The notes beneath the pieces were generated by a model that worked only from the letters and a program-made list of their open reading frames with translations, had not been told where the DNA came from and made no database searches. The position numbers and the translations under genes are program-made. A DNA stretch of 64,000 nt from Sphingomicrobium marinum (lineage in GTDB: Bacteria > Pseudomonadota > Alphaproteobacteria > Sphingomonadales > Sphingomonadaceae), in the NCBI RefSeq assembly GCF_026157105.1, contig NZ_JANPVQ010000001.1, forward strand, positions 1,729,501 to 1,793,500, in the 5' to 3' direction. Below are positions 1-8,039 of this stretch, piece after piece. How positions within the stretch are numbered: the first letter of the stretch is position 1; each line of letters starts with the position of its first letter.

Positions 1-123
1 TTCGAAGAAGTCGGCGTCATGATAGACCCAACCCGGAAGGCTCTGTCCCGCCTGCGGATCAGGCTCTTCATGAAGTCGCGTCGCCATGCCCAAGGGCTTG
101 CCATAGGGCGACAAATCCGGCAA
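1..123 (-). CDS. Rieske-type aromatic ring-hydroxylating oxygenase alpha subunit, N-terminal fragment
   Basis: The reading frame runs off the left edge, so only about 40 N-terminal residues are visible. They include LPGWVYHDADFFE, which resembles the segment just before the Rieske [2Fe-2S] domain in ring-hydroxylating oxygenase alpha subunits. I place the start at a TTG at 123 because GAGG lies six bases upstream. An in-frame ATG at 87 is the alternative but lacks a clear ribosome binding site. The Rieske and catalytic domains lie outside the window, so the family call rests on a short stretch. A second protein of this superfamily is cut by the right edge, from 63159. Confidence 0.55.
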   Translation of the reverse strand, partial: MPDLSPYGKPLGMATRLHEEPDPQAGQSLPGWVYHDADFFE

Positions 124-248
124 TGGGCGCCTCGCAACACCGGACGGAAGCGATTCCGCCCGTCATGTTGCATTGAATGACGAGACGACAGCCGGAGGGG
201 CGCTTGCATGGTGCGGCGTCAGCGATCGGCCAAAATGAGAGAAGAAGC

Positions 249-596
249 ATGGCGCTCTATGAGCACATCTTCCTCGCGCGTCAGGACCTTGCGCAAGCGC
301 AGGTCGACACGATGACCGAGGAAGCGACCAAGATTATTGCCGACAATGGCGGTAAGGTGGTCGATACCGAAAACTGGGGCCTCAAGTCGATGGCCTACAA
401 GATCCAGAAGAACCGCAAGGCGCATTACGTGATGCTCCGCCTCGACACGCCGCCCGCGGCGATCGCAGAGCTGGAACGCCTCACCCGCGTCAACGAAGAC
501 ATCGTGCGCTACATGACCATCAAGGTCGACGAGCACGAAGAAGGCCCCTCGGCCATGATGCGCAAGGAAAAGCGCGGAAAGAAGGAGCGTAACTAA
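249..596 (+). CDS. rpsF: 30S ribosomal protein bS6
   Basis: A 115-residue protein starting [14 protein letters not shown] with the typical S6 fold sequence ([18 protein letters not shown]). It binds 16S rRNA together with bS18 in the small-subunit platform. The longer in-frame start at 177 is not credible; ATG 249 is preceded by the purine-rich GAGAGAAGAAG and matches family length. The Lys/Arg/Glu-rich tail after residue 95 is usual in Alphaproteobacteria. Its stop overlaps the rpsR start (TAATG), so it heads an rpsF-rpsR-rplI operon. Confidence 0.97.
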   Translation: MALYEHIFLARQDLAQAQVDTMTEEATKIIADNGGKVVDTENWGLKSMAYKIQKNRKAHYVMLRLDTPPAAIAELERLTRVNEDIVRYMTIKVDEHEEGPSAMMRKEKRGKKERN

Positions 597-820
597 TGGC
601 CCGTCCGTTTTTCCGCCGCCGCAAGTCCTGCCCGTTCTCGGGTAACGACGCGCCCGTCATCGATTACAAGGACGTCCGCCTGCTCCAGGGATTCATTTCC
701 GAGCGCGGCAAGATCGTCCCGTCCCGCATCACCGCAGTGTCGGCCAAGAAGCAGCGCGAACTCGCCAAGGCGATCAAGCGCGCGCGCCACATCGGCCTGC
801 TGCCGTACATCGTTAAGTAA
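596..820 (+). CDS. rpsR: 30S ribosomal protein bS18
   Basis: A 74-residue basic protein with the bS18 signature: an N-terminal [10 protein letters not shown] segment, then [19 protein letters not shown] and a C-terminal [11 protein letters not shown]. It forms a heterodimer with bS6 on the 30S platform. Its start overlaps the rpsF stop by one base, implying translational coupling, and rplI follows after 12 bases in the same operon. Confidence 0.97.
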   Translation: MARPFFRRRKSCPFSGNDAPVIDYKDVRLLQGFISERGKIVPSRITAVSAKKQRELAKAIKRARHIGLLPYIVK

Positions 821-832
821 GGAGAACTCGAC

Positions 833-1567
833 ATGGATGTGATCCTGCTTGAACGCGTCGAGAAGCTTGGCACCATCGGTGACGTCGTCACCGTGAAGAA
901 CGGCTATGCCCGTAACTTCCTGCTGCCCAACAAGAAGGCCCTTCGCGCCAATGCCGCGAACAAGGCCATTTTCGAAGCCAACCGCGAAAAGCTCGAGGCG
1001 GAAAATGCCGAAAAGCGCTCGGGCGCCGAAGCCGAAGGCAAGAAGATGGACGGCACCACGCTGGTCCTCATTCGCCAGGCTTCGAACACCGGCCAGCTTT
1101 ATGGTTCGGTTTCGACCCGCGACATGGTCGCCAGCATGAAGGAAGAAGGCTTCGACATCGAGCGCAGCCAGGTCCAGCTGGTCCGCCCGATCAAGACCAT
1201 CGGCATGCACGACGTGAATATCGTGCTGCACCCCGAGGTCACGATCGTGGTGAAGGCCAATGTGGCTCGTTCGCCCGAAGAAGCCGAACTGCAGGCGCAG
1301 GGCGTCGACATTATCCAGCAGATGCTGGAAGATGAAGAAGAAGCGATCAAGGAAGCCGCCGAAGACGCAGCACCGACGCTCGAGCCCGGCCAGGTCATCA
1401 ACGAAGACGGCGAAGTCGAGCCTGCCGAAGGCCCGGCGGTCGAGCCCGTCGAAGTCGTTGAAGCCGGCGCCGACGCTGGTGACGAAACCGGCGAAGAAGC
1501 CGTCGCCGAGGAAGCGCCCGAAGCGGAAGCTGCCGACGACGCCAAGAAGTCGGGCGAAGAAGAGTAA
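833..1567 (+). CDS. rplI: 50S ribosomal protein bL9 with a long acidic C-terminal tail
   Basis: Residues 1 to about 150 are a normal bL9: the N-domain MDVILLERVEKLGTIGDVV and NGYARNFLLP, a linker helix, and the C-domain ending near VTIVVKANVARS. It sits at the L1-stalk base and influences translational fidelity. At 244 residues it is much longer than the roughly 150-residue family norm. The extra 70-80 residues are almost entirely Glu, Ala, Asp, Pro and Val and are probably disordered. AAGGAG precedes ATG 833. A rho-independent terminator follows at about 1599. Confidence 0.96.
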   Translation: MDVILLERVEKLGTIGDVVTVKNGYARNFLLPNKKALRANAANKAIFEANREKLEAENAEKRSGAEAEGKKMDGTTLVLIRQASNTGQLYGSVSTRDMVASMKEEGFDIERSQVQLVRPIKTIGMHDVNIVLHPEVTIVVKANVARSPEEAELQAQGVDIIQQMLEDEEEAIKEAAEDAAPTLEPGQVINEDGEVEPAEGPAVEPVEVVEAGADAGDETGEEAVAEEAPEAEAADDAKKSGEEE

Positions 1568-1598
1568 GCCTACCTTAGCTTCATCGCAGATTGAAAAC

Positions 1599-1631
1599 AG
1601 GCCGTCCGCTCTCCAGCGGGCGGCCTTTTTC
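1599..1631 (+). terminator. Intrinsic terminator of the rpsF-rpsR-rplI operon
   Basis: An inverted repeat, AGGCCGTCCGCT paired with AGCGGGCGGCC around a short CTCC loop, is followed by TTTTT. It lies 32 bases after the rplI stop. Confidence 0.9.
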
Positions 1632-1687
1632 TTTGCGGAACGCAGCCCCCGCTTTGCCCGTTAAGTCCCTGAATAAGGAGATTTAAG

Positions 1688-1843
1688 ATGAGCAAGCACA
1701 AGGACGACAAACCCGAAGTCATGGAGCGCCTCGAAGCGATGGAAGTCGATACGTTCGACCCCGTCGAATACCAGGAAGAAGGTCAGGGCAAGCCGCACCA
1801 GGGTCTCAAGAAAGAGCTCAAGAAAGAAGCGCGCCGCAAGTGA
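1688..1843 (+). CDS. Small charged hypothetical protein (51 aa)
   Basis: ATG 1688 has an excellent ribosome binding site, AAGGAG seven bases upstream. The 51-residue product starts MSKHKDDKPEVMERLEAME and ends in a Lys/Arg-rich helix (KKELKKEARRK). It has no signal peptide, membrane segment or cysteine. It stands alone after the rplI terminator and overlaps the next small ORF by GTGA, so the two look like a coupled pair. The family is not recognised. The ribosome binding site and overlap are the main reasons to call it real. Confidence 0.7.
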   Translation: MSKHKDDKPEVMERLEAMEVDTFDPVEYQEEGQGKPHQGLKKELKKEARRK

Positions 1844-1974
1844 GGAAGCGTAAGCCCCTGGAACGCAAACAGGTCGCCAACGAACTGGCGCCCGCACTGC
1901 GCCGCGATGATCGCATGACGGCGCTTGCACCCGTCGAACCCAAGGACGGCCCCACGCCCGGAAAGCCTGTCTAG
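1840..1974 (+). CDS. Small basic hypothetical protein (44 aa), coupled to the preceding ORF
   Basis: It starts at GTG 1840 inside the stop of the 51-residue ORF (GTGA overlap) and ends at TAG 1972-1974. The product begins MRKRKPLERKQVANELAPAL, with a basic N-terminus and a Pro-rich C-terminus. The stop shares a CTAG with the stop of the convergent BTAD gene. No family is recognised. The translational-coupling geometry supports it, but its short length leaves real doubt. Confidence 0.5.
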   Translation: MRKRKPLERKQVANELAPALRRDDRMTALAPVEPKDGPTPGKPV

Positions 1975-2732
1975 GCCGCCCAGGGCTTAGCAGGCGGCGG
2001 CACGGCGCGCGTAAGCGCCCCGATCAATTCTGATTCCAGTTTGGTGGTTTCGAAGGTCGGCGAAACGCCCAGTTCTTCGCGTATTCTGGAAGCGAACTCG
2101 CGATACCGTTTGCGGATCGCGGCGGCATGGCCGCACTGATATTCGGCCACCATCGCATATTGCAGGAAATCCTCGTTGAGCGGATCGATCCGCTGCAGCT
2201 TGCGGATAAGCGGCATGAGCTGCGGGCCATGCCCGAATTCCAGCCGCTGGCGCACATGCGCGGCGGCTCCTTCGACCATCGCCTCTGTCAGCCGGACGCG
2301 TTCCTGCGCCAGCCAGTCATCGAAATTTTCTGAAATTCCGCCAAGATCCTCGAGCGGTTCACTCTCGCCTTCGTCATAGTCGCTGACGCACAACCCCGAG
2401 ATGCGCACCGCCTCGTCATCGAGCCGCGCATGATGGCGATCGGCAATGATGGGCGAGGCATCGCACCCCGTCGCGCTACGCACATCGCACAGCGCCTGGC
2501 GCAAGCTGGCACGGGCATGCGCTTCGTCGCTGTCCTGCCACAACAGCGCCGCGAGGCGGTCGCGCGGCACGTTCTGCCCCTGCCGTGCAGCCAGATAGGC
2601 CAGCAATGCACAAGCCTTGCGGCTTTGCGGCGTGACGTCGCGCCCGGTCTGGATGTCGGTGATCGAAAAACAGCCGGTCAGTCCCAGCTCCCAACGGCAA
2701 CTATCCGCTGCATTTTCCGGCGCGGAAGCCAT
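1971..2732 (-). CDS. BTAD-type transcriptional regulator (SARP-like)
   Basis: A 253-residue protein. Residues about 15-100 resemble an OmpR/SARP winged helix (SRKACALLAYLAARQGQ, then DRLAALLW and SLRQALCDVR). The rest is helical and matches a bacterial transcriptional activator (BTAD/TPR-like) domain, including an ERVRLTEAM segment and a YREFASRIREELGVSPTFET segment. ATG 2732 is preferred over GTG 2735 because GGAGG lies six bases upstream of it. It is monocistronic and convergent with the small ORFs. Members usually activate nearby or secondary-metabolic genes; no target is evident here. Confidence 0.8.
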   Translation of the reverse strand: MASAPENAADSCRWELGLTGCFSITDIQTGRDVTPQSRKACALLAYLAARQGQNVPRDRLAALLWQDSDEAHARASLRQALCDVRSATGCDASPIIADRHHARLDDEAVRISGLCVSDYDEGESEPLEDLGGISENFDDWLAQERVRLTEAMVEGAAAHVRQRLEFGHGPQLMPLIRKLQRIDPLNEDFLQYAMVAEYQCGHAAAIRKRYREFASRIREELGVSPTFETTKLESELIGALTRAVPPPAKPWAA

Positions 2733-2936
2733 CACTCCCCTCCTTTTCGTGCCGTGACGCGAGCACCTGACTACAACCGTAGGCGTCGCCAGGCGTGCGG
2801 CTAGGGGGACTTCGATGAACGGACGCCAGCTTCCGGCAATCGGTCAACTTTTCGCGGTGAATGGCTTTTCGCTGGGCGCGCGATGGGCACAAGGAGCCTG
2901 ACGGTCCCCTGCGCCCACGCTTATTGGATCAGGTCG

Positions 2937-3296
2937 CTAGCGGTTGCTGGCGGCAACCACGAACGCGGCATCCACGGCATACGCAAAACCTTGGGCGGCG
3001 CGATCGTGCAATGCATCGGCTTGCGCATAGCCATCGGCGCGCGCGGTCGAATAGCATTGCTGGCGCGCTGCGCGCTCGGACAGCGTCGCCTGGTAGTGCA
3101 CCAGACACATATTCTTGGCGGCGCCGCGAATGCGCTGCTTGAGCGTGTCCAGGCCGGCTTCATCGGACAGGTTGAGGTCGCCATAAACCACGCGTGCCTG
3201 GGGCGCATCGGACGAGCCAAAAACGGTGACCGGTTCGGCAAAAGCGGGGGTAGCCAGCGTTGCGGTGGCGGCGGCGATCAGAAACGTTTTCATCAT
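2937..3296 (-). CDS. UrcA family protein, secreted
   Basis: The 119-residue precursor starts MMKTFLIAAATATLATPAFA, a clear Sec signal peptide cleaved after AFA. The mature part has the UrcA pattern: RVVYGDLNLSDEAGLDTLKQ, then RIRGAAKNMC, a second Cys in ARQQC and a terminal Ala-rich helix. Function of the family is unknown. ATG 3296 is chosen over 3308 because GGAGAGA lies just upstream. The two cysteines probably form a disulfide in the periplasm (inference). Confidence 0.85.
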   Translation of the reverse strand: MMKTFLIAAATATLATPAFAEPVTVFGSSDAPQARVVYGDLNLSDEAGLDTLKQRIRGAAKNMCLVHYQATLSERAARQQCYSTARADGYAQADALHDRAAQGFAYAVDAAFVVAASNR

Positions 3297-3456
3297 TGCT
3301 CTCTCCATTCTGCGGACCGGCCAATGGGGAGGACCGGATGCAAGAAGAGGTAGCGCGTGACCATGGGTCCAAGCGTTCGATTACCGTCAAAGAACCATCG
3401 AAGCGACCGCCATTGGTCGATTGATTGGGCAAGGCGAACCAATGCGCGGCGATAAC

Positions 3457-4116
3457 CTAGCTGCGGGGCGCGCCGATCTTTTCGAAGAAGGCGCGTTCAC
3501 GCGCTACCGATCCGGCGAGGCAGGGATGCGCCAGCATCGATTCGGTCCATGCCTTCACTCTGGGAAAGCGTTTCGCATCGATCGTGACGCCGGCATGACT
3601 GAGATTGGCAAAGGGGCTGGCGAGCGAAATGTCGGCGAGGCTGAGCGTGTCCCCGACCAGGAACGCCCCTGCATCGGGGACCTCGCCTTCGAGATAGTCG
3701 AGGATGACGGGCAGTTCTTCGGCTTCGGCCTTGTCCGCCATTTCGTCATTACCGGGCTTCTTCATGAAAATCGGGGCGACGACGCGATTGAAGAACATCT
3801 TGCCGCCAGTCGGCATCAACACCGTGTCAGCATATTTGTCCCACCAGATTACGCGCCCGCGCTCCTTTGCGTCGCCCGGAATCAGCACGGGATCGGGATG
3901 CGCAGCCTCGATATAGTGACAGATTGCGCTGCTATCGGCGAGCTTGAAGCCGTCATCGTCAATCGCCGGCATCTTGCCCAGCGGGCTCGCGGCACGAAAA
4001 TCGGGATCGGGGTCCTGGAAGCCGACGGTTTTCAGCTTGAAGTCGATCTGCTTGACCGTGAGCACCGCGATGACCTTGCGCACGAACGGGCTCATGCTTG
4101 ACCCATAGACAATCAT
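3457..4116 (-). CDS. Glutathione S-transferase family protein
   Basis: A 219-residue cytosolic protein with an N-terminal thioredoxin-like GST domain (MIVYGSSMSPFVRKVIAVL, then SPLGKMPAIDDDGF and LADSSAICHYIE) and a C-terminal helical domain (AFLVGDTLSLADISLASPF). The DSSAI motif binds the gamma-glutamyl group in the family. ATG 4116 matches family length and has GGGAG eight bases upstream. It lies 22 bases after the DUF6456 gene on the same strand. Substrate unknown. Confidence 0.9.
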   Translation of the reverse strand: MIVYGSSMSPFVRKVIAVLTVKQIDFKLKTVGFQDPDPDFRAASPLGKMPAIDDDGFKLADSSAICHYIEAAHPDPVLIPGDAKERGRVIWWDKYADTVLMPTGGKMFFNRVVAPIFMKKPGNDEMADKAEAEELPVILDYLEGEVPDAGAFLVGDTLSLADISLASPFANLSHAGVTIDAKRFPRVKAWTESMLAHPCLAGSVARERAFFEKIGAPRS

Positions 4117-4138
4117 CGCTTCTGCTCCCTCGATCCGA

Positions 4139-4624
4139 TCATTTGATCCGGTAGTAATCCGCAACCCGATCGAGCGCTAGGGTCAGGACCAGCTTGCCCG
4201 AGCGCGCGGGCCATCCGAGCGCGGTTTCCGCATCGCGCATGCCCTCGCCCGCGCACGCGATGCGCCACAATATGTCCCCCAGTCCGGGGCCTGCCTCGAT
4301 CAGCGCCTCCTCAAAGCGCCGCTTGGCATCGAGCGCGCCAGCCCCAAGATCAGGAGCGCTACTGCGCGAGCGATCGCGACTAGCGGGCATTGCATCCCAG
4401 CGCATGGTGATCCGGCTGCCGAGCTGGGCGCGTTCCCAGTCGCAGCGCAATTTTTCCCCGGCGCTATATTGCCGCTCAGTCACATGACCGCGCGCGCGCA
4501 GCCAGCCGAGCGGGCTTTCGAGACGGTTCACGGTCACGCTGCGTTTGCTGGCGTCGCGGCGACCGCCAGCCACCTCGCCCTGCAATGCCACGTCTTCCAG
4601 CCACCGGTTCGCGCGTGCCGTCAT
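4139..4624 (-). CDS. DUF6456 domain protein
   Basis: A 161-residue soluble protein. The segment ESPLGWLRARGHVTERQYSAGEKLRCDWERAQ is the recognisable DUF6456 core, here seen as NRLESPLGWL, AGEKLRCDWERAQ and a C-terminal KLVLTLALDRVADYY helix. ATG 4624 has GGAG seven bases upstream; the upstream ATG at 4669 is unsupported. The family is typical of Alphaproteobacteria and often annotated only as DUF or putative DNA-binding. No biochemical role is assigned. It is probably cotranscribed with the downstream GST. Confidence 0.75.
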   Translation of the reverse strand: MTARANRWLEDVALQGEVAGGRRDASKRSVTVNRLESPLGWLRARGHVTERQYSAGEKLRCDWERAQLGSRITMRWDAMPASRDRSRSSAPDLGAGALDAKRRFEEALIEAGPGLGDILWRIACAGEGMRDAETALGWPARSGKLVLTLALDRVADYYRIK

Positions 4625-4724
4625 GTTGTTCTCCTGCCTGATCTTCGATTCGCAGAAAGGGCTTGCCATGCGCGGCTAACTGTAGGACAGAAGAAAAAAC
4701 CGATTTGGTTCACAGGAGGCTTCA

Positions 4725-5288
4725 ATGATTAGCCGTATTCGTGAAGTCCGCAAAGCCAAGCGCATGACGCTCGACGATGTCGCCAAGGCATGCGACCCGC
4801 CCACGACGCCGCAGACGATCGGTCGACTAGAGACCGGAATGCGCACCTTGTCGGTTGACTGGATCAACCGCATCGCGGCTGCCCTGGGTGTCGAAGCGAG
4901 CGCACTGGTGGAAAGTGAAGATCGCGAGGATGTTGGCATCGCTGCCGTGCTCGGTGCCAACGGCGTCAAGGCTCCGCGCCGCGCGGGCATCGTCGTGCCC
5001 CCTACCGCGTCATCCGACCAGGTCGCCATCAGCGTCTCCACCGGGATCGGTGATTATCGTGCCGGCGATGAAATCTGGTGCCGCAAGATCGAGCCTGCGG
5101 ATTACGGCAAAGCCTTGAACAGGGACGTTCTCGTGCCCCGGCCCGCGGGGCGCTTCCTGTTCGGCCGCCTGATCGACCAGGGCGATGGGCAACTTTTGAT
5201 CCTGCCCCTGGGCGCTGGCCAGCGGCAAAGCGTGGTCAAGGACCCGGAATGGGCTGCTGTCGCGGAAACGCTGGTGCGCAAGCTTTAG
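4725..5288 (+). CDS. XRE-family regulator with a C-terminal S24-like domain
   Basis: 187 residues. Residues 1-62 form a Cro/CI helix-turn-helix (RIREVRKAKRMTLDDVAKAC, TIGRLETGMRTLS, WINRIAAALGV). Residues about 95-185 resemble the beta-rich LexA/CI dimerisation fold (GDYRAGDEIWC, RFLFGRLIDQGDGQLLILP). I do not see a convincing Ser-Lys autoproteolysis pair, so it is probably not self-cleaving. AGGAGG precedes ATG 4725. It diverges from the DUF6456 gene and overlaps the stop of the convergent DUF421 gene by four bases. Confidence 0.85.
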   Translation: MISRIREVRKAKRMTLDDVAKACDPPTTPQTIGRLETGMRTLSVDWINRIAAALGVEASALVESEDREDVGIAAVLGANGVKAPRRAGIVVPPTASSDQVAISVSTGIGDYRAGDEIWCRKIEPADYGKALNRDVLVPRPAGRFLFGRLIDQGDGQLLILPLGAGQRQSVVKDPEWAAVAETLVRKL

Positions 5289-5797
5289 GCGCCTTTGACG
5301 TCTTCCAGTGTTTCGAGCGCATCGCGACCCTCGCGCTTGCCTATCGTGTTAAGCGTGCCGTTTGCTTCCAGTACCACGGCAGCTACCTCGTCCAGTCGTC
5401 CGAACCCGCCGTCGCGTAACACTTGCATGAGATCACCGCGTGTTACGCGCTCCTCCTTGAGGGCCTGTTCATCGATGACTCCGTCCTTGAGCAGGATACG
5501 CGGACAGGCGCGAATGAGGTCCTGAAACGCATCCGAGCGAAACGACAACCAACTGACCACCGTCTGCAGCATGATCAGCAAACCCATTGCTAACAGCGCC
5601 TGACTGAGCGCGAGGCTCGTCCCGGTCAACACGTTGGCAAGGATCGAGCCGATCGCGATCGTTACGACGAAATCGAAGGCGTTGAGCTTGGCCAGGCTAC
5701 GTTTGCCGCCAAGGCGCAAGAACAAGATGAGCAGCCCGTAGGCAACAAGCCCGGGGCCTAGCACTCGAAGGATGTTCTGGGGATCAGCTAACCACAT
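5285..5797 (-). CDS. DUF421 (YetF-like) membrane protein
   Basis: 170 residues with three predicted N-terminal membrane helices (VLGPGLVAYGLLILFLRL, FDFVVTIAIGSILANVL, ALLAMGLLIMLQTVVSWL). A cytoplasmic domain follows with the family features LIRACPRILLKDGVIDEQAL and VTRGDLMQVLRDGGF. The Arg-Leu-Gly-Gly-Lys-Arg after helix 1 is typical of DUF421. Function is not established. Weak ribosome binding site (AAGG). It ends inside the stop of the XRE gene. Confidence 0.88.
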   Translation of the reverse strand: MWLADPQNILRVLGPGLVAYGLLILFLRLGGKRSLAKLNAFDFVVTIAIGSILANVLTGTSLALSQALLAMGLLIMLQTVVSWLSFRSDAFQDLIRACPRILLKDGVIDEQALKEERVTRGDLMQVLRDGGFGRLDEVAAVVLEANGTLNTIGKREGRDALETLEDVKGA

Positions 5798-5831
5798 GCA
5801 GCCTTAACGGATCGGCGTGCGCATGGTGCCA

Positions 5832-5907
5832 TGGTGGGCGGTGACGGGCTCGAACCGCCGACCCTCTCGGTGTAAACGAGATGCTCTACCAACTGAGCTA
5901 ACCGCCC
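5832..5907 (-). tRNA. tRNA-Val (anticodon TAC)
   Basis: A 76-nt minus-strand cloverleaf. The acceptor stem GGGCGGT pairs with ACCGCCC and the CCA end is encoded. The D-arm has AGCTCAGTTGGTAGAGC, the anticodon loop is TTTACAC with anticodon TAC (Val), and the T-arm contains GGTTCGAACCC. The variable loop is short (class I). It lies alone between a DUF421 gene and a winged-helix regulator. No integrase or repeated 3' end was seen nearby. Confidence 0.97.
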
Positions 5908-5954
5908 GTATTGCGAGCGGCTCCCTAGCCGCAATCGCGGGGCTCGCGCAAGCC

Positions 5955-6821
5955 TCAAGCCTGCGCGGAGGCGAAATAGCAGTGCATGGCAGCGCGCGCA
6001 TCGGGCTCCAGCTCAATGAAGACGCGTCGCCCGTCTTGCGCATCGGGCCGCCTGCGGAAGATGTCGCGCTCGCACATCGTTCGGATCCAGCGCAGGGCAG
6101 TCGTCGGCGGCACGTTGGCGGCCATGCAAAGCGCACTCACCGGCACTTCTTGCCGCTTCAAATCGGCCTCGGTCAGTTCGAGCAACATGTCCCAAGCCGG
6201 ATCGGAGAATAAGGTATGATCGAAATGGTCGTAGCGCCGGCGACGCGCCTGGATCTCACGGCGGACCTGATCGGCATCGACGGGCCCGGGCGCTTCGCGG
6301 GTGTCCGATCTCACCGACGGTCCGCTTCGCTGCGTGAGGATCGCCAGCGATGACGCGATCCACGCCACTTCCTGCGACAGCCGCTCCAGATCGGCACCCA
6401 CCCCTGCCTCATTGGCCTCGCGCGCGCCCGAGAGCAACGCCCTGCAACGCGCCTTCATCAACGCCAGCGCGGTTATCTTTTCATCGATTTCAGGGTCCAC
6501 CAGGATTTCAACTTCGGCGCCATCGAGCCGCGCTGTAATCATGTCTAACATCGCATAAGGAACGACGATCGTCGCCGGGACGCCCGAAAGCGCGTTTTGC
6601 AACCCCGACAGCCAAGTTTCGATCTTGGCATCATCGTGTGACAGTTCGATCCACACCGAGTCGCCCGGCTTGTCGAGCATTGCCGTTTCGATCCGCTGTG
6701 GCTTGGAGACAGCGACTCCCTCACCCTTCAAGAAGATATAGGCCTCGCGGCCCTTCCTGTCTTCGTCGCTGATCAAGAGGATTCTTACGTCGTGCTCACG
6801 CGAATAATCGGGCCCGGCCAT
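5955..6821 (-). CDS. Winged-helix (MarR-like) DNA-binding protein with a pseudo-receiver N-terminus
   Basis: 288 residues from ATG 6821, chosen because GGAG lies five bases upstream; the in-frame start at 6935 has no such signal. Residues about 10-135 look like an alpha/beta response-regulator-like fold (HDVRILLISDED, ATIVVPYAMLDMI, VEILVDPEIDEKI) but no phosphoacceptor Asp can be assigned confidently. A charged helical linker follows. Residues about 210-288 form a winged helix (FSDPAWDMLLELTEADLKR, ALCMAANVPPTTALRWIRTM, RVFIELEPDARAAM). Target genes are unknown. Confidence 0.72.
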   Translation of the reverse strand: MAGPDYSREHDVRILLISDEDRKGREAYIFLKGEGVAVSKPQRIETAMLDKPGDSVWIELSHDDAKIETWLSGLQNALSGVPATIVVPYAMLDMITARLDGAEVEILVDPEIDEKITALALMKARCRALLSGAREANEAGVGADLERLSQEVAWIASSLAILTQRSGPSVRSDTREAPGPVDADQVRREIQARRRRYDHFDHTLFSDPAWDMLLELTEADLKRQEVPVSALCMAANVPPTTALRWIRTMCERDIFRRRPDAQDGRRVFIELEPDARAAMHCYFASAQA

Positions 6822-6978
6822 CACTTCTCCACGGGTGGGCAGGCGCTCAACGCCGCGCGCTGCCGTTGTCCGAGCAGCGCCATGATTAGTCCGTAACGGA
6901 GCGAACACAACCACTCTCGTCACCGAAACGGACATTTAAGTAGCCGCCCGCTTACGGCTCCGCGCATACGCACGCGCC

Positions 6979-7254
6979 ATGGACGACCCTGCCCCCACCA
7001 CGCACCGTGCCGTCGCCCGCACAAAGTGGCTCAGCGAGCTTGAAGCGGCGCTTGATCGTTGTGACGAGCTTGCGAGCGCGCTGCGGGTATGCGCTGCTGA
7101 TAGCCAAGAAGCCAACGCGCTGCGCCGGGACATCGCGGCAGCCAAGAAAGAGATTACACGTATTCGATGCGCTCGCCCGTTGGGGATCGGCGAGAATTGC
7201 CGACCGGTGACGCAAGCGGGCCTCGCCACATGGCGCGGCAACCGGATCGATTAG
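6979..7254 (+). CDS. Small hypothetical helical protein (91 aa)
   Basis: A 91-residue ORF with a central amphipathic helical stretch (WLSELEAALDRCDELASAL, then NALRRDIAAAKKEITRI) and no membrane segment or signal. No good ribosome binding site precedes ATG 6979. Its TTAG stop is shared with the convergent cysQ gene, as seen for several real convergent pairs here, which mildly supports it. Not recognised; possible but unproven. Confidence 0.45.
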   Translation: MDDPAPTTHRAVARTKWLSELEAALDRCDELASALRVCAADSQEANALRRDIAAAKKEITRIRCARPLGIGENCRPVTQAGLATWRGNRID

Positions 7255-8039
7255 GCTTCGATCGCGGGGGCCTGCCAACCGCCCGTCGCGCAAAAGCCGG
7301 GATTGAGATAGGCCTTCTTGCCATACTGCAGCGGCGTGCCGTCCATGCCGTCGCATTGCCCGCCCGCCGCCAGCAATATGGCATGACCCGCAGCGGTGTC
7401 CCACTCGCTGGTCGGGCCGACGCGCGGATAGATATCGGCCCGCCCTTCGGCAAGGATGGTGAACTTCAGGCTCGACCCATATTCCTCGCGTTCGACCGGC
7501 TCGCCGGGAAAGGCGCGTTCAAGATAATCGATCGCCCCTTGCGTGAAGTGCGAACGCGAGGTCAGGGCCACCAGCGGGCGCCCACGCTCGCGGGTCGCGA
7601 TCGCACGGCGCTCGCCTTCGATCTCGACCAAAGCACCGCCGTCTGCGTACCCCAAATGCAGCTTGCCCGTTGCCGGCGCGAAGATGACGCCAAGCGTTGG
7701 GACGCCGCCCTCGATCAGTCCGATGTTAACGGTGTAGTCGGGGCGCCCCTCGACAAAGGCCTTGGTCCCATCGAGCGCGTCGACGAGGAAGAAGGTGTCG
7801 TCGTGCGCCGGGATATTTCCCGCCTCGACCTGCTCTTCGGCGACCACCGGCACGTCGGGTGCAAACCGTCGCAGCGCATCGAGCAGTACTGCTTCCGACG
7901 CGTGGTCGGCATCGGTCACGGGCGAGGCGTCGGTTTTCTTTTCGGCGGTGAAGCCCTTGCGCACCACCTCGAGGATGACGGCGCCCGCTTCGCGCGCCGC
8001 CTCCCCCAGCTGATCCATCAATTTTTCGTCGGCGATCAA
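7251..8039 (-). CDS. cysQ: 3'(2'),5'-bisphosphate nucleotidase CysQ
   Basis: 262 residues of the inositol-monophosphatase fold. The metal-binding motifs are VVAEEQVE, DALDGTKAF (family DPLDGT) and WDTAAGHAIL near residue 220. It hydrolyses 3'-phosphoadenosine 5'-phosphate to AMP, clearing the by-product of sulfate assimilation and sulfotransfer. Length fits CysQ. Its start overlaps the stop of the upstream SDR gene by four bases, so the two are probably cotranscribed. An inositol-1-monophosphatase is a less likely alternative. Confidence 0.88.
   Translation of the reverse strand: MIADEKLMDQLGEAAREAGAVILEVVRKGFTAEKKTDASPVTDADHASEAVLLDALRRFAPDVPVVAEEQVEAGNIPAHDDTFFLVDALDGTKAFVEGRPDYTVNIGLIEGGVPTLGVIFAPATGKLHLGYADGGALVEIEGERRAIATRERGRPLVALTSRSHFTQGAIDYLERAFPGEPVEREEYGSSLKFTILAEGRADIYPRVGPTSEWDTAAGHAILLAAGGQCDGMDGTPLQYGKKAYLNPGFCATGGWQAPAIEA

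Noticed and set aside
5832-5907. tRNA-Val as an integration site
   Set aside because: No integrase, direct repeat of the tRNA 3' end or foreign-looking genes beside it.
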